A stretch of 64,000 nucleotides of DNA from JBKBYG01 sp046313435 (GTDB taxonomy: Bacteria > Pseudomonadota > Alphaproteobacteria > Rickettsiales > Arcanibacteraceae): contig JBKBYG010000001.1 of NCBI GenBank assembly GCA_046313435.1, positions 62,001 through 126,000 of the forward strand, given 5' to 3'. Positions 35,252-45,220 of the stretch are shown piece after piece. Positions within the stretch are counted from its first letter, which is position 1, and each line of letters opens with the position of its first letter. The notes below the pieces were generated by a model. That model was not told the DNA's origin. It searched no databases and worked only from the letters and a program-made list of their open reading frames with translations. The translations under genes were made by a program, and so were the position numbers.

Positions 35252-36583
35252 CATTAAATCTTTATCCCCAACTATTGAAAAAATTACTTTAGTATCATCT
35301 AGAACAGTATTTGCAAAATCATTAATTTCATTTAAAGTGATTTTACTTATATTTTCTGTTCTTGTCTTAAAAAAATCTGTGTTTGATTCTTCTAAATTTG
35401 CAGAAGTCAATATGTTTGCGATATTAGAATTTTTATCAAGTTTTAAAATAAATGTATTGATCAAATTAGTTTTAGCATTATCTAGCTCTATTTGAGAAAT
35501 ACTACTTAACTTTAATTGTTTTATTTCTTCTTTAATCAAATTTATAGCCTCAAAAACATTTTTATTATTTACAGCAACATTACCTTGCCAAATATTAGCC
35601 AAATTATATTTTTCTATATTTGTGTGTACACCGTAAGTTAGGCCTTTTTCTTCTCTAAGAGATTGCATTAGACGTGATTGAAGTCCTCTTCCACCAAGAA
35701 TATAATTTAAGATTTTTGCTTTATAATAATCATTTTTATTAAAATCCCATTTTTGCCCAAAAACTATGCTAGCTTGAGGAAATTTCTTATCTATAATATA
35801 TTGAGTACGAATAGCTTTGAACAATGCACTATTCTCACCATCTTCCAATTTAACATTATTTTTTGGCAAATTTAGTAAATTAAAGAGATCGTAAGCTTTA
35901 TCTTTATTTATATCGCCAACGATATATATAGTCAAATTGCTATAAGAAAAATTATTTTTTATAAACTGCTCAATATTTTTTCTTGTAATTGAATTGATAG
36001 TATTTTTAGAGATATTAGCTTCTTTCGAATAAGAATGATGATTGAAAATAATTTTCATCCATTCATTATCAGCAATTGAGCTAGGATCAGAATTTCTATA
36101 ATTGACTATATTAATTAATTTGTCTTTAGCAATATCTATTGCTTCTTGTTTTAATTTGGGTTGATTAAATAAAATATTGATCAATTCGAAAGTTTCTTTT
36201 GCCTTTAACTTTAAGCATGTAATTTTTAAATATATATTATCCAAATCTTGTTCAAATGAGATTATTGTTCCCATTTGTTCAAATTTTTTCTTAATCTCAT
36301 TACTAGTATATATGCCCGCATCCTCTAGCATAAGCATTGAAGTAAGATGAGCTAAGCCTTCTTTGTCTTTAGGATCATAACTAGTACTGATATTTTTAAA
36401 TTTTAGATTAAATGATATTATAGGCAAAGAATTATCTTCAACTAAAAATATCTCAGCACCGTTATATAATGATTTATCAATATTCTTCTCAATATTGATG
36501 AAAGTTTTTTGGCTAGAAATTTTTGAATTAACACATGAAGTTAAAACTAATATTAAAGTTATGAATATTTTTTTAATTAACAT
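35249..36583 (-). CDS. M16-family peptidase homologue without the zinc motif, lipoprotein
   Basis: About 444 residues from the ATG at 36583, which gives a clean lipoprotein signal (MLIKKIFITLILVLTSC, lipobox LTSC); an earlier in-frame ATG at 36607 is possible. Two M16 halves are visible (KEGLAHLTSMLML; GLQSRLMQSLREEKGLTYGV). Where catalytic M16 has HxxEH this protein has HLTSM, so it lacks the metal site and is the non-catalytic partner of the downstream-paired enzyme. Its stop codon lies in the element at 35050. Confidence 0.88.
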   Translation of the reverse strand: MLIKKIFITLILVLTSCVNSKISSQKTFINIEKNIDKSLYNGAEIFLVEDNSLPIISFNLKFKNISTSYDPKDKEGLAHLTSMLMLEDAGIYTSNEIKKKFEQMGTIISFEQDLDNIYLKITCLKLKAKETFELINILFNQPKLKQEAIDIAKDKLINIVNYRNSDPSSIADNEWMKIIFNHHSYSKEANISKNTINSITRKNIEQFIKNNFSYSNLTIYIVGDINKDKAYDLFNLLNLPKNNVKLEDGENSALFKAIRTQYIIDKKFPQASIVFGQKWDFNKNDYYKAKILNYILGGRGLQSRLMQSLREEKGLTYGVHTNIEKYNLANIWQGNVAVNNKNVFEAINLIKEEIKQLKLSSISQIELDNAKTNLINTFILKLDKNSNIANILTSANLEESNTDFFKTRTENISKITLNEINDFANTVLDDTKVIFSIVGDKDLM

Positions 36584-37931
36584 AATTCTTACAATTTTTT
36601 TCATCATTATATAATAGTCCTGTTACTGATTGCGTAGATTGAAATACTTCTTTTATAACAGAATTCACTTGGTCTAAACTAATCGAATTAATATTATCTG
36701 ACCAGTTTTCAAAATAGCTAAATGGTATAGAATATATTGACATTATACCATAGATATAGCCTAGCTCTTTAAAACTTTCTTTGTCATATATATTTTTAGC
36801 ACTTAAAGCTATTTTAGCTTCTTCAAATTCATTTTTAGTAACACCATGATTTATTAATTTATCTATTTCCTTATTTAGCTCACGCTCAATATCAGACAAT
36901 TTTACTTTTTCTTTTGCTGCAATATAAACGTCTAAATATCCCGGTGCTTCTGGCTTAACAAGATTATAATCAACCCTAACATTTGTAGCTAATTTCATTT
37001 TATTTACTAATAAATCATATAAACGGCTAAATTTATTACCGCCAACAATATATTCCGCAATAGCTAAAGCAAAATCTTTTGAAAGATTATTTAGATCAGT
37101 TGGAGATGTTAGATAACTACGGTATAATGTATCAATATTAACTCGAACATCACATGATAAAATTCTTCTAGCTGCAATATGTTTTGGCTCATGTAAAACT
37201 ATTTCCTTATGTTTTATTTTTGGAACTGTTATATAACCATAGTATTTTTCTGCAAGAGGCTTAAGTTTCTCCATTGTTATATCGCCTGCAACTACTAAAA
37301 CAGCATTTTCTGGTCGGTAATAAGTTTTATAAAAGCTTCTTACATCTTCTAACTGCAAGTCTTCCATTTCATGCCTCCACCCAATAACTGGCCTATGGTT
37401 AGGATGGTTAATATATAAGGCGGCAAGCATTTGTTCGTGAAGCAAAGCTTGAGGATTAGTGTCATATCTTAAATGTCTTTCTTGAATTATTACCTGTCTT
37501 TCTTTTATAACTTCTTCTGGATTCAAATTTAATTTGGTCATTCTGTCTGACTCAAGTTGCATAACAAGAGGTAATTTATCAATAGTTATATTTTCATAAT
37601 AGCCTGTGTAATTTAGATTAGTGAAAGCATTAAGTTCGCCCCCATTCTCTGAAACTTTCTTAAAAAAATCACCTTCTTTTAAATTTGCTGTACTTTTAAA
37701 CATCATATGTTCTAAGAAATGAGCAAGACCTGATTTACCAAGCGGATCATTTACTGAGCCCACATTGTACCAAACCATATGACTAATAGCTGGAGTTTTA
37801 TGGTTAGGAATTAAAACAACTTTCATTCCATTTTTTAATTTAAATTCTTCTGATTGGGTTATGGTATCAGCCGCGAGAAGGTTACAGCTTATTAGTATAA
37901 AAGATATAATTAAAATGATTTTTTTAAACAA
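36573..37931 (-). CDS. M16-family zinc metallopeptidase
   Basis: 452 residues with a signal peptide (MFKKIILIISFILISCNLLA, where a Cys also allows lipidation), the inverted zinc motif HFLEH (in GLAHFLEHMMFKST), and a distant Glu in the following helix. The second M16 domain has GGNKFSRLYDLLVNKMKLA. It pairs with the inactive homologue that overlaps its end by 11 nt. Such pairs are common in Rickettsiales and other alphaproteobacteria next to lspA. Likely a periplasmic protease; substrate unknown. Confidence 0.93.
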   Translation of the reverse strand: MFKKIILIISFILISCNLLAADTITQSEEFKLKNGMKVVLIPNHKTPAISHMVWYNVGSVNDPLGKSGLAHFLEHMMFKSTANLKEGDFFKKVSENGGELNAFTNLNYTGYYENITIDKLPLVMQLESDRMTKLNLNPEEVIKERQVIIQERHLRYDTNPQALLHEQMLAALYINHPNHRPVIGWRHEMEDLQLEDVRSFYKTYYRPENAVLVVAGDITMEKLKPLAEKYYGYITVPKIKHKEIVLHEPKHIAARRILSCDVRVNIDTLYRSYLTSPTDLNNLSKDFALAIAEYIVGGNKFSRLYDLLVNKMKLATNVRVDYNLVKPEAPGYLDVYIAAKEKVKLSDIERELNKEIDKLINHGVTKNEFEEAKIALSAKNIYDKESFKELGYIYGIMSIYSIPFSYFENWSDNINSISLDQVNSVIKEVFQSTQSVTGLLYNDEKNCKNYVN

Positions 37932-37967
37932 TTTTATCTCCTGATGAATTTGAGCAATTAATACATA

Positions 37968-38543
37968 TTATTGAGACTTAGGAGGAGATGGAGAAAATGA
38001 AAAACTTTTCATAAAAGTATTTTTATCACAATATATCACTTCCCCATTATCAATATTGCAAATTTTTCTATTTGATGAAGTATTATTAGTTTTCATTAAT
38101 TTCAAAGACTTGCTTTTATATATTCGATCTTCTTCATTTGCGGCAGGATGTTCAGTTGCATCTTTAGAAAAATCAGTTTTTTTGTTAAATAATTTTTGGA
38201 AAAAACTTTTCTTTTTAGAAGATTTTCCTTTTGCTTCTAAAACTGATCTATAATCATTATCAGCTTCTGATGTAGCTTTATTTAAAAGCAATTCTTCACC
38301 TTTAGAATAAGATCTATTAGAGGCATTACTATCCGAATAAGGAAAATAACTATTTTTTGCATTATTGTTTTGATGAGTAATATCTAAATCAAAATTTGGT
38401 GGAATGGATAAAGGGGGATTTGATATTACACTAAATTCATCAGGACTATCCTTGCCATATAAACCCATTTTTTCTTTGAAACTATTTGAGCAAGCTGAAG
38501 TAATTAAACCCAGCATTAAAATCATTAAATTTATCTTTTTCAT
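37968..38543 (-). CDS. DUF3035 (BamF-like) lipoprotein
   Basis: 191 residues from the ATG at 38543 (the ATG at 38558 overlaps lspA). Lipoprotein signal MKKINLMILMLGLITSAC with lipobox TSAC. Next comes the DUF3035 signature SPDEFSVISNPPLSIPPNFDL (first 20 or so residues of the mature form), then a low-complexity Ser/Lys/Asn-rich tail. The family includes a lipoprotein linked to the outer-membrane assembly machine in Caulobacter. The order lspA-DUF3035-M16-M16 is conserved in alphaproteobacteria. Confidence 0.85.
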   Translation of the reverse strand: MKKINLMILMLGLITSACSNSFKEKMGLYGKDSPDEFSVISNPPLSIPPNFDLDITHQNNNAKNSYFPYSDSNASNRSYSKGEELLLNKATSEADNDYRSVLEAKGKSSKKKSFFQKLFNKKTDFSKDATEHPAANEEDRIYKSKSLKLMKTNNTSSNRKICNIDNGEVIYCDKNTFMKSFSFSPSPPKSQ

Positions 38544-38547
38544 ATTC

Positions 38548-39039
38548 TTACTTTTCATTTATTAACTTCTTATTAAAGTCACTTTTAAAATTTTCGTATA
38601 ATAGAATTATTACACCAATACATATTGCAGAATCTGCAATATTGAAACTATACCAATGATAATCTTTTATATAAAAATCTAAGAAATCAGTAACCGCACC
38701 ATATTTAATTCGATCAATAACATTACCTATCGCGCCACTTATAATAAAACTGATTGCAAGTTTAGTAATATTATTATTATCTTTTTTAAACCAAAAAAAT
38801 AATATCGTTATAGCTATAATTCCAATTAAAGAAAATATAATATTTCCATATTTTATATTATTAAATATTCCAAATGTCACTCCTTTATTTTGCACCAGAA
38901 CAATATTCAGAAAAGGAGTCAAGGATATATAATTATCATTTGATTTACTAATTAAATTAATAGCTAAATTTTTAGTAAATTGATCAATAACTATTAACAA
39001 GAATATTATAATAACATAGATAAAGATCTTATTTTTCAT
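38548..39039 (-). CDS. lspA: Lipoprotein signal peptidase
   Basis: 163-residue membrane aspartyl protease that removes prolipoprotein signal peptides. Four spans; the two catalytic aspartates lie in GAIGNVIDRIKYGAVTDFLD and WYSFNIADSAICIGV. It serves the many predicted lipoproteins in the window (Pal, LptE, DUF3035, M16). ileS, the frequent upstream neighbour, is not here. Confidence 0.95.
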   Translation of the reverse strand: MKNKIFIYVIIIFLLIVIDQFTKNLAINLISKSNDNYISLTPFLNIVLVQNKGVTFGIFNNIKYGNIIFSLIGIIAITILFFWFKKDNNNITKLAISFIISGAIGNVIDRIKYGAVTDFLDFYIKDYHWYSFNIADSAICIGVIILLYENFKSDFNKKLINEK

Positions 39040-39195
39040 CTGCTACTATTTCCTAGTGAGTCATTTAATTAAATATTGGAATTCCTACAAAAGCTGGTTT
39101 CGCAAGAATTCTATTAAAGTTAAATTATGGACAGAAATTGGTTTTGTCAAAAGAATAATTATCTTAATTACAAATAAAATTATTAAAACAGTAAT

Positions 39196-41298
39196 TTAAC
39201 CAGATAGATAATCAATCTGATTATTATACTCAAATATTTTAAGCAATTCTCTCAAATTTCTTCCTTTCTCACTCAAAAGCTGAGGGTCATTTTCTAAAAT
39301 ATTTCTTGCAGTATTTGATGCTTGGATTAATAAGTCCTGATGATGTTCTAAATCTCCAATTTTAAATTTTGCAAGACCACTTTGTTTTATACCTAAAATT
39401 TCTCCTGCTCCTCTGATTTTTAAATCTTCTTCAGCAATTAAAAATCCATCTTCAGTTTCTTTCATAATTTTAAGCCTAGCTCTTGAACTGGCACTTATAG
39501 GTGTATCATATAGTAAGATACAGTAAGATTGTTTGTCACCACGCCCAACCCTTCCTCTAAGCTGATGAAGCTGCGATAAGCCAAATTTTTCTGCCTGCTC
39601 AATAATTATTACAGTAGCGTCTTTAACATCAATACCTACTTCAATCACAGTTGTAGCAATTAGGAGTTGAACTTCGCCTGTTGCAAATTTCATCATTACT
39701 TTATCTTTTTCATCACCTTTCATTTTTCCATGGATTAGCCCAACTTTTCCTGGAAAAATTGCCTCAAATTCTTGATAACGTGCTATTGCTGCAGCAAGAT
39801 GTTTTTTAAAATTAGATGATTCTTTTTCTTGCTCTTCAATTAAAGGGCAAATCCAATATGCTTTTCCTTTATCATTTATCAAATTACGTAAAGAATTTAC
39901 AAGCTCATCCATATGGTTTTTAGAAACCAGAGAGGTAATTATAGGTATTCGCCCTTTCGGTTTGTCAACAAGCCTAGATATATCCATGTCACCTGATAAG
40001 GTTAAAGTTAAAGTCCTAGGTATTGGGGTTGCACTCATAACTAAAATATCAGGGTTATTACCTTTTTGAGCAAGAGCTATTCTTTGCTCAACGCCAAATC
40101 TATGTTGTTCGTCAATGACTATGAATCCTAAATCTTTAAACTCTACTTTTTCTTGAAAAGTAGCATGCGTACCAATTAAAATATCAATATCACCTTCTAA
40201 CAAATTTTTAAGTAAAATTTCTCTTTTTTTGCCTTTTATCCTACCTGTTAACAACGCCGTTCTAACTGGTAAATTTTGACATGCTTTCTGCATCCATTGA
40301 TAATGCTGGCTCGCTAATATATCAGTTGGCGCCATTATGCATGCTTGCTTTCCCGCTTCAACAATATTTAATGCTGCAATAAGCGCTACAACCGTTTTGC
40401 CACTTCCCACATCTCCTTGTAAAAGCCGCATCATTCGATACTCTGATTCTTGATCTGCTACAATTTCCTTAATAATTTCCTTTTGCCCAGAAGTTAGTTC
40501 AAATTCTAATTGATTAAGTAATTGCTCCTTTAACTTACCGGGAACAGTAATTGCATTACCTTTGATTTTATTCTTATAAATTCTAATTAATCCTAAAGAT
40601 AATTGATTAGCCAAGAACTCATCATATGTTAAGCGCATCCTAGGTTTTGTTCTAGGAAAAAAATCTTCAGAATTTTTAGGATTATGCAATTCAGTAATTG
40701 CTTCTTTAAATGTTGGCCATTGATTTGCATTTATAGTTTCTTCTTCAATCCATTCAGTAAAATTCGGAACTTTAAATAATGCTTGTTGTACAAGTTTCCT
40801 TATTTGCTTTGAAGTAATACCATAAGTTAAATTATATATATATTCTGCAGAGTTTGAAATTAAAGAATGAGTGAATTCAGGATGAGAAATTTGTAGCTTA
40901 TTTCCAAATCTTTCTATTTTGCCACTTACAACAATTTTTGCTCCCTCATGTAAATTTTTAATTAAATACGTTGGATGATAATTAAAAAATACAAGCTCGA
41001 TATATCCAGTATTATTGTACACATATAATTTAAAAGGAGTGTTCTTGCGGGCAAACTTATTTAGTTGATCAAAATGATCAATGGTAACTTCCGTAATAAT
41101 ATAAGTTCCTGATTCAACATAAGATAGATCAGGATTAATTTGCTTTATAATTAAGTTAATAGGAAAATGCCAAACTAAGTCAATAATTCTTGTGCAATTA
41201 ATCCGAGAAAGATTTTCATAAGTTTTTTCACCCACAGATTCAAGATTTTGCACTGAGGAAAATAATGCTTGAAGTTTTGGTTCTTTATGAAAAAGCAT
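39196..41298 (-). CDS. recG: ATP-dependent DNA helicase RecG
   Basis: Remodels stalled forks and Holliday junctions. 700 residues: an N-terminal wedge OB domain (IITEVTIDHFDQLNKFARKN to about residue 165), then helicase domains with motif I LLQGDVGSGKTVVAL, motif II FIVIDEQHRFG (DEQH), motif III MSATPIPRTLTLTLSG, and motif VI QLRGRVGRGDKQSYCIL. The TRG region near VIEVGIDVKDAT and RGAGEILGIKQSG follows. Three bp after nrdR. Confidence 0.97.
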   Translation of the reverse strand: MLFHKEPKLQALFSSVQNLESVGEKTYENLSRINCTRIIDLVWHFPINLIIKQINPDLSYVESGTYIITEVTIDHFDQLNKFARKNTPFKLYVYNNTGYIELVFFNYHPTYLIKNLHEGAKIVVSGKIERFGNKLQISHPEFTHSLISNSAEYIYNLTYGITSKQIRKLVQQALFKVPNFTEWIEEETINANQWPTFKEAITELHNPKNSEDFFPRTKPRMRLTYDEFLANQLSLGLIRIYKNKIKGNAITVPGKLKEQLLNQLEFELTSGQKEIIKEIVADQESEYRMMRLLQGDVGSGKTVVALIAALNIVEAGKQACIMAPTDILASQHYQWMQKACQNLPVRTALLTGRIKGKKREILLKNLLEGDIDILIGTHATFQEKVEFKDLGFIVIDEQHRFGVEQRIALAQKGNNPDILVMSATPIPRTLTLTLSGDMDISRLVDKPKGRIPIITSLVSKNHMDELVNSLRNLINDKGKAYWICPLIEEQEKESSNFKKHLAAAIARYQEFEAIFPGKVGLIHGKMKGDEKDKVMMKFATGEVQLLIATTVIEVGIDVKDATVIIIEQAEKFGLSQLHQLRGRVGRGDKQSYCILLYDTPISASSRARLKIMKETEDGFLIAEEDLKIRGAGEILGIKQSGLAKFKIGDLEHHQDLLIQASNTARNILENDPQLLSEKGRNLRELLKIFEYNNQIDYLSG

Positions 41299-41301
41299 AA
41301 A

Positions 41302-41766
41302 TTAATTAGGTTTTTTTTCTAAGCTTAATTCTTTTATAAAATTATCAAAATCTTTAGTTTCTCTAAATTGTTTGTAAACAGAAGCAAATCTTACATAAGC
41401 AACTTGATCAAGTTTAAGAAGTTCCTCCATTACATATTCTCCAATCAAGGATGAATGAATTTCACTTTCACCAGAGCCTTCCAACTTCCTGACAATGCCA
41501 TTTACTATATCTTCTACTTGCTCTGCTGAAATAGATCTTTTGCGGACAGCCATATTTATTGAGCGTGTAATTTTATCTCTATCAAAGACTTTGCGCTCAT
41601 TATTATTTTTAATAACTACTAATTCGCGCAATTGCAGTCTTTCAAATGTAGTAAAACGTGAATTACATTTAATACAGAAACGTCGTCTTCGAATTGCCAT
41701 TCCATCTTCACTTGGGCGCGAATCTTTAACTTGAGTATCGTCAGCAGTGCAAAAAGGACAACGCAT
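41302..41766 (-). CDS. nrdR: Transcriptional repressor NrdR
   Basis: 154 residues; represses ribonucleotide reductase genes when dATP is high. Zinc ribbon CPFC...CIKC at residues 3-34 ([16 protein letters not shown] between) followed by an ATP-cone ([20 protein letters not shown]). It begins immediately after the glyA stop. The rpiB-glyA-nrdR order is typical of alphaproteobacteria. Confidence 0.97.
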   Translation of the reverse strand: MRCPFCTADDTQVKDSRPSEDGMAIRRRRFCIKCNSRFTTFERLQLRELVVIKNNNERKVFDRDKITRSINMAVRKRSISAEQVEDIVNGIVRKLEGSGESEIHSSLIGEYVMEELLKLDQVAYVRFASVYKQFRETKDFDNFIKELSLEKKPN

Positions 41767-43050
41767 TTATTTATTACTCATCAGCTGCGAGTATATAGGG
41801 AATTTAGCACAAATATTCAAAACTTGAGATAAAGTTTTTTGCTCAACTTCAGAATTATTATCCGAATTTTTTGCTAATCCTTCAATTACATCGCTTATTA
41901 AATTTCCAACAATTCTAAATTCTTCTGTCTTAAATCCTCTACTTGTGCCAGCTGGTGTTCCAAGCCTTATACCTGAGGTAATAAACGGGCTTTTTGGATC
42001 AAATGGTACGGAATTCTTATTGCAAGTTAAACCGGCGCGTTCTAAGCTTTCTTCAGCTGCTTTACCAGTAATATTTTTTGATCTTAAATCAACTAGTACC
42101 ATATGCGAATCTGTACCATCAGTTACAATATTAATGTCGCGTAGTTTCAATGTTTCTGCTAAAGCACGCGAATTATCTAAAACTTGTTTAGAATATACTT
42201 TAAACTCTTCATCTAATGCTTCATTGAATGCTACTGCTTTAGCGGCAATTACATGCATTAGTGGTCCACCTTGAATGCCAGGAAAAATAGCAGAATCAAT
42301 TTTTTTAGCTATATCTGCGTCATTTGATAAAATTAAGCCTCCACGAGGACCTCTTAATGTTTTATGTGTTGTACTAGTTGTGATATGTGCGTATTGTATT
42401 GGTGAAGGATAAACTCCGGCTGCAATTAAACCTGCATAATGAGCCATATCAACCATTAAATAAGCCCCTACAGAATCAGCAATTTCTCTAAAGCGAACAA
42501 AATCAATTACCCGAGGGTAAGCTGACCCTCCAGCAATAATTAATTTTGGTTTATGATCTTCTGCCAATCTTTTAACTTCATCATAATCTATTAGTGCATC
42601 CTCTTTTCTTACCCCATATTGAACAACGTTAAACCACTTACCCGACATATTAGGTGCAGCGCCATGAGTTAAATGCCCCCCCGCTGCAAGAGACATACCA
42701 AGTATTGTATCGCCTGGCTTAATAAGAGCAAACATTACAGCCTGATTTGCTTGAGAACCCGAATTAGGTTGAACATTCGCAAAATTACAAGCAAAAAGTT
42801 GTTTAGCGCGTTCGATTGCAAGCTTTTCTACTCTATCAACAAATTCACATCCCCCATAATATCTTTTACCGGGATAACCTTCAGCATACTTGTTTGTAAG
42901 AACGCTCCCTTGAGCTTCCATAACCGCGCTACTTACTATATTTTCAGAGGCAATGAGTTCGATTTGGTTTTGTTGTCTATTTAATTCTTCTTTTATCAAA
43001 TTAACGATTTCAGGATCAGTTTGTCCTAAATGTTTTTCAGTTATATTCAT
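41767..43050 (-). CDS. glyA: Serine hydroxymethyltransferase
   Basis: PLP enzyme producing glycine and 5,10-methylene-THF. 427 residues: [34 protein letters not shown], the PLP lysine in [15 protein letters not shown], and the C-terminal substrate Arg region [17 protein letters not shown]. Its start overlaps rpiB by four bases (ATGA), and it is flush with nrdR. It supplies one-carbon units also handled by fau. Confidence 0.98.
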   Translation of the reverse strand: MNITEKHLGQTDPEIVNLIKEELNRQQNQIELIASENIVSSAVMEAQGSVLTNKYAEGYPGKRYYGGCEFVDRVEKLAIERAKQLFACNFANVQPNSGSQANQAVMFALIKPGDTILGMSLAAGGHLTHGAAPNMSGKWFNVVQYGVRKEDALIDYDEVKRLAEDHKPKLIIAGGSAYPRVIDFVRFREIADSVGAYLMVDMAHYAGLIAAGVYPSPIQYAHITTSTTHKTLRGPRGGLILSNDADIAKKIDSAIFPGIQGGPLMHVIAAKAVAFNEALDEEFKVYSKQVLDNSRALAETLKLRDINIVTDGTDSHMVLVDLRSKNITGKAAEESLERAGLTCNKNSVPFDPKSPFITSGIRLGTPAGTSRGFKTEEFRIVGNLISDVIEGLAKNSDNNSEVEQKTLSQVLNICAKFPIYSQLMSNK

Positions 43051-43490
43051 ATATTTCCTACATCAATTTTATTTATTCGATTTAAATGTCTTCCTGCTTC
43101 AAACTCAGTATTTAGAAAAGCTTTTACAGAATCAATGGCATCATTAGAATTTATCATTCTAGATCCTAGCACTAAAATATTAGCATCATTATGCTTTCTT
43201 GCTAATACTGCGGCTTCCTTATTATAACATAGTGCAGCCCGGATAAATTTATGTCTATTAGCTGCAATTGACATTCCTATACCAGTTCCACAAATTAAAA
43301 TTGCTTTTGCTTCTGTATCTTGCTGAATTGCATTAATAGCTTGATTGCAAATATCAGGATAGTCAACTGATTCTTCACTATCTGTTCCTACATCATTTAA
43401 TATGTAATAGTTTTTATCAAGAAACTCTTTAATTAATGTTTTTAACTTATATCCAGCATGATCTGAACCAATTATAATATTGTAACTCAT
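43047..43490 (-). CDS. rpiB: Ribose-5-phosphate isomerase B
   Basis: 147 residues: [27 protein letters not shown], catalytic Cys loop [17 protein letters not shown], and [10 protein letters not shown]. Part of the non-oxidative pentose phosphate pathway. First gene of the rpiB-glyA-nrdR-recG unit. Confidence 0.95.
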   Translation of the reverse strand: MSYNIIIGSDHAGYKLKTLIKEFLDKNYYILNDVGTDSEESVDYPDICNQAINAIQQDTEAKAILICGTGIGMSIAANRHKFIRAALCYNKEAAVLARKHNDANILVLGSRMINSNDAIDSVKAFLNTEFEAGRHLNRINKIDVGNI

Positions 43491-43622
43491 TTTGTAAATA
43501 TCAGAAATTATTTAATATATTTTTTAAATGAATTTAATATTATTAATATTATAACGCAACCATTAATTTATAATTGAGTATAATATTATCAAAAATCGAT
43601 ACTTTTTAAGGATGCCTTAAGT

Positions 43623-44246
43623 CTATTTCATATGTTCATTATTAGATAGTAATTTTGAGCGTTCAATACTTATTCTATTTACATAATTAGTTTCTGTACT
43701 AATAATTAATTGTTTTTTGTTTTTAATAAGTATTTCAATATCACTAAGCATCATTCTATCCATTAAAGCGAATTGATTGATTTCATACTTATCGGGCTTA
43801 TACGAATCAGCTCTGTTTTCGACAAATCCTACTGCTTTATCTACTGAAGGATGTAAAATATCAGTACCATTATTAAATAAAAACTTTATGATTTCTGGAT
43901 CATGATTATTGATAATGAAATGAGCAATAGGATTGATTTCGCCTTGATAACAGATATATTTATGAAAATTTCTTAAAGTAGATTTTCTGTAACATCCAAC
44001 TCCGAAGTCGGAAATATTTTTAATTTCTGTAGAAGTAGAAAATGTTTCGTTTAAGTCTATGCCATATTTTTTTAATTGTTTTAGCAACGGTAATTTACTA
44101 TTGTAATTAGCATGATCTAATACCATGTATAAAGGGGATAATCCTTCCTCAGATCGTTCTAGAATAAATTTTGGATCTTGTTTAAATAAATTCTCTATTG
44201 CTATTTCACAATGTAAGCTTCTTATAATTTGAAAAAAACTTTTCAA
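43623..44246 (-). CDS. Ankyrin-like protein, paralogue of the next gene
   Basis: 207 residues starting at a TTG (44246) behind a strong ribosome binding site (AAGGAGCTTACA). One or two ankyrin-like units are visible (EEGLSPLYMVLDHANYNSKL then LLKQLKKYGIDLNETF; HFIINNHDPEIIKFLFNNGT), followed by DILHPSVDKAV. The paralogue upstream shares GLSPLYFVMDH, YGADFNETY, INPIAH and HPSVEKV. The pair stands alone between rpiB and a membrane protein. Ankyrin proteins of this kind are candidates for host-directed factors, without direct support here. Confidence 0.7.
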   Translation of the reverse strand: MKSFFQIIRSLHCEIAIENLFKQDPKFILERSEEGLSPLYMVLDHANYNSKLPLLKQLKKYGIDLNETFSTSTEIKNISDFGVGCYRKSTLRNFHKYICYQGEINPIAHFIINNHDPEIIKFLFNNGTDILHPSVDKAVGFVENRADSYKPDKYEINQFALMDRMMLSDIEILIKNKKQLIISTETNYVNRISIERSKLLSNNEHMK

Positions 44247-44350
44247 TGTAAGCTCCTTGAATTATTTCAAATCAAAATCCTCAAATAGTCAGTATGTTTC
44301 AGTTAATTTTTATTTAATAAACTTCTCTAATCCAAGCTTACTAAAAGAGT

Positions 44351-45066
44351 TTAGAAACGACTTTTAGCTGCAGGAGAATTTTGGCTCTTGTCCTTCCATG
44401 TTTTTTGAGAATTACTTTTTTGTTTGCATTCTTCTTGTAATTTTTCAATATATTCAATTATCTTTTCATCATAAGGCTTATATTCATCTTCCTCAGGATG
44501 ATAATCAGTTATTCTCTGTTTAATAATATTAGTCACTTTTTCAACTGAAGGATGTAAAGGATCAGATCCGTTCGATGTTAATGTATCAAGCAAACCTTTA
44601 TACTGATCGCCAAGTAAGCGTACAGTGCCTAACACATGGGCTATAGGATTAATTTCGTCATTAGGGCTATAAGTTTTTTATCATATTTCTTTAATAAATC
44701 AAAATTATAAGCTCTATTAGTCCCAATACCAAGCTTTGAACTGAAACTATGATGATTACAAAATCTTTGTTTTGCAGATATTGGGTCTGACGTTGGAAAA
44801 TCACGTTCATCAACAATGGTACAAAGATCTTCAGACAAGTCAGATTTAACTCTGCTATAAGTTTCATTAAAATCTGCCCCATATTTTTTCAATAAATTAA
44901 GCATGTCAATCTTGCTTTTGACATGATCCATTACAAAATAAAGAGGAGATAGGCCTTTCTCATTTTTAGCGTTTGCTAATTCTGAATTGGTTTGAAGCAT
45001 ATGGTTTGCTTGTTTAACCATTCCTAGTTCCAAATAAACAAACAATTTTTCTTGCATTTCTATCAT
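44351..45066 (-). pseudogene. Ankyrin-like paralogue split by a one-base frameshift
   Basis: The start at 45066 has GAGGAGATCAAAA upstream. The frame runs to a stop at 44641, but the continuing protein (NDEINPIAH...HPSVEKV) is in another frame down to 44351. Adding one A to the six-base A-run (minus strand; T run 44674-44679 on the plus strand) yields KYDKKTYSPNDEINPIAH and joins both parts into about 239 residues. The joined protein is similar to the gene at 43623. Either a sequencing/assembly error in a homopolymer or real recent loss. Confidence 0.75.
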
Positions 45067-45220
45067 TTTTGATCTCCTCAAATATTGATAATATTTCATA
45101 GAATGGAATAAAAATAATTATATACCTGAAAAAAGTATCTATCAAGATTTAAAAGGAAATTTCTAGTTAAATCAAACGGTTATATTTAAATATAAGTGAT
45201 TTATAACACAGCGGTTGGAA

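Noticed and set aside
36573..36607. An ATG at 36607 as the start of the second M16 gene
   Set aside because: The ATG at 36583 gives a proper lipoprotein signal and a shorter overlap, although the earlier start is not excluded.
39070..39110. GGAATTCCTACAAAAGCTGGTTTC, similar to a common GGAATTCCTGCGAAAGCAGG-type repeat
   Set aside because: Too degenerate to call with confidence; only a possible decayed copy in the recG-lspA gap.
44288..44320. GTATGTTTCAGTTAATTTTT, similar to the left end of the inverted-repeat element
   Set aside because: Only one end is recognisable and no matching second end or interior; chance is possible in A+T-rich DNA.
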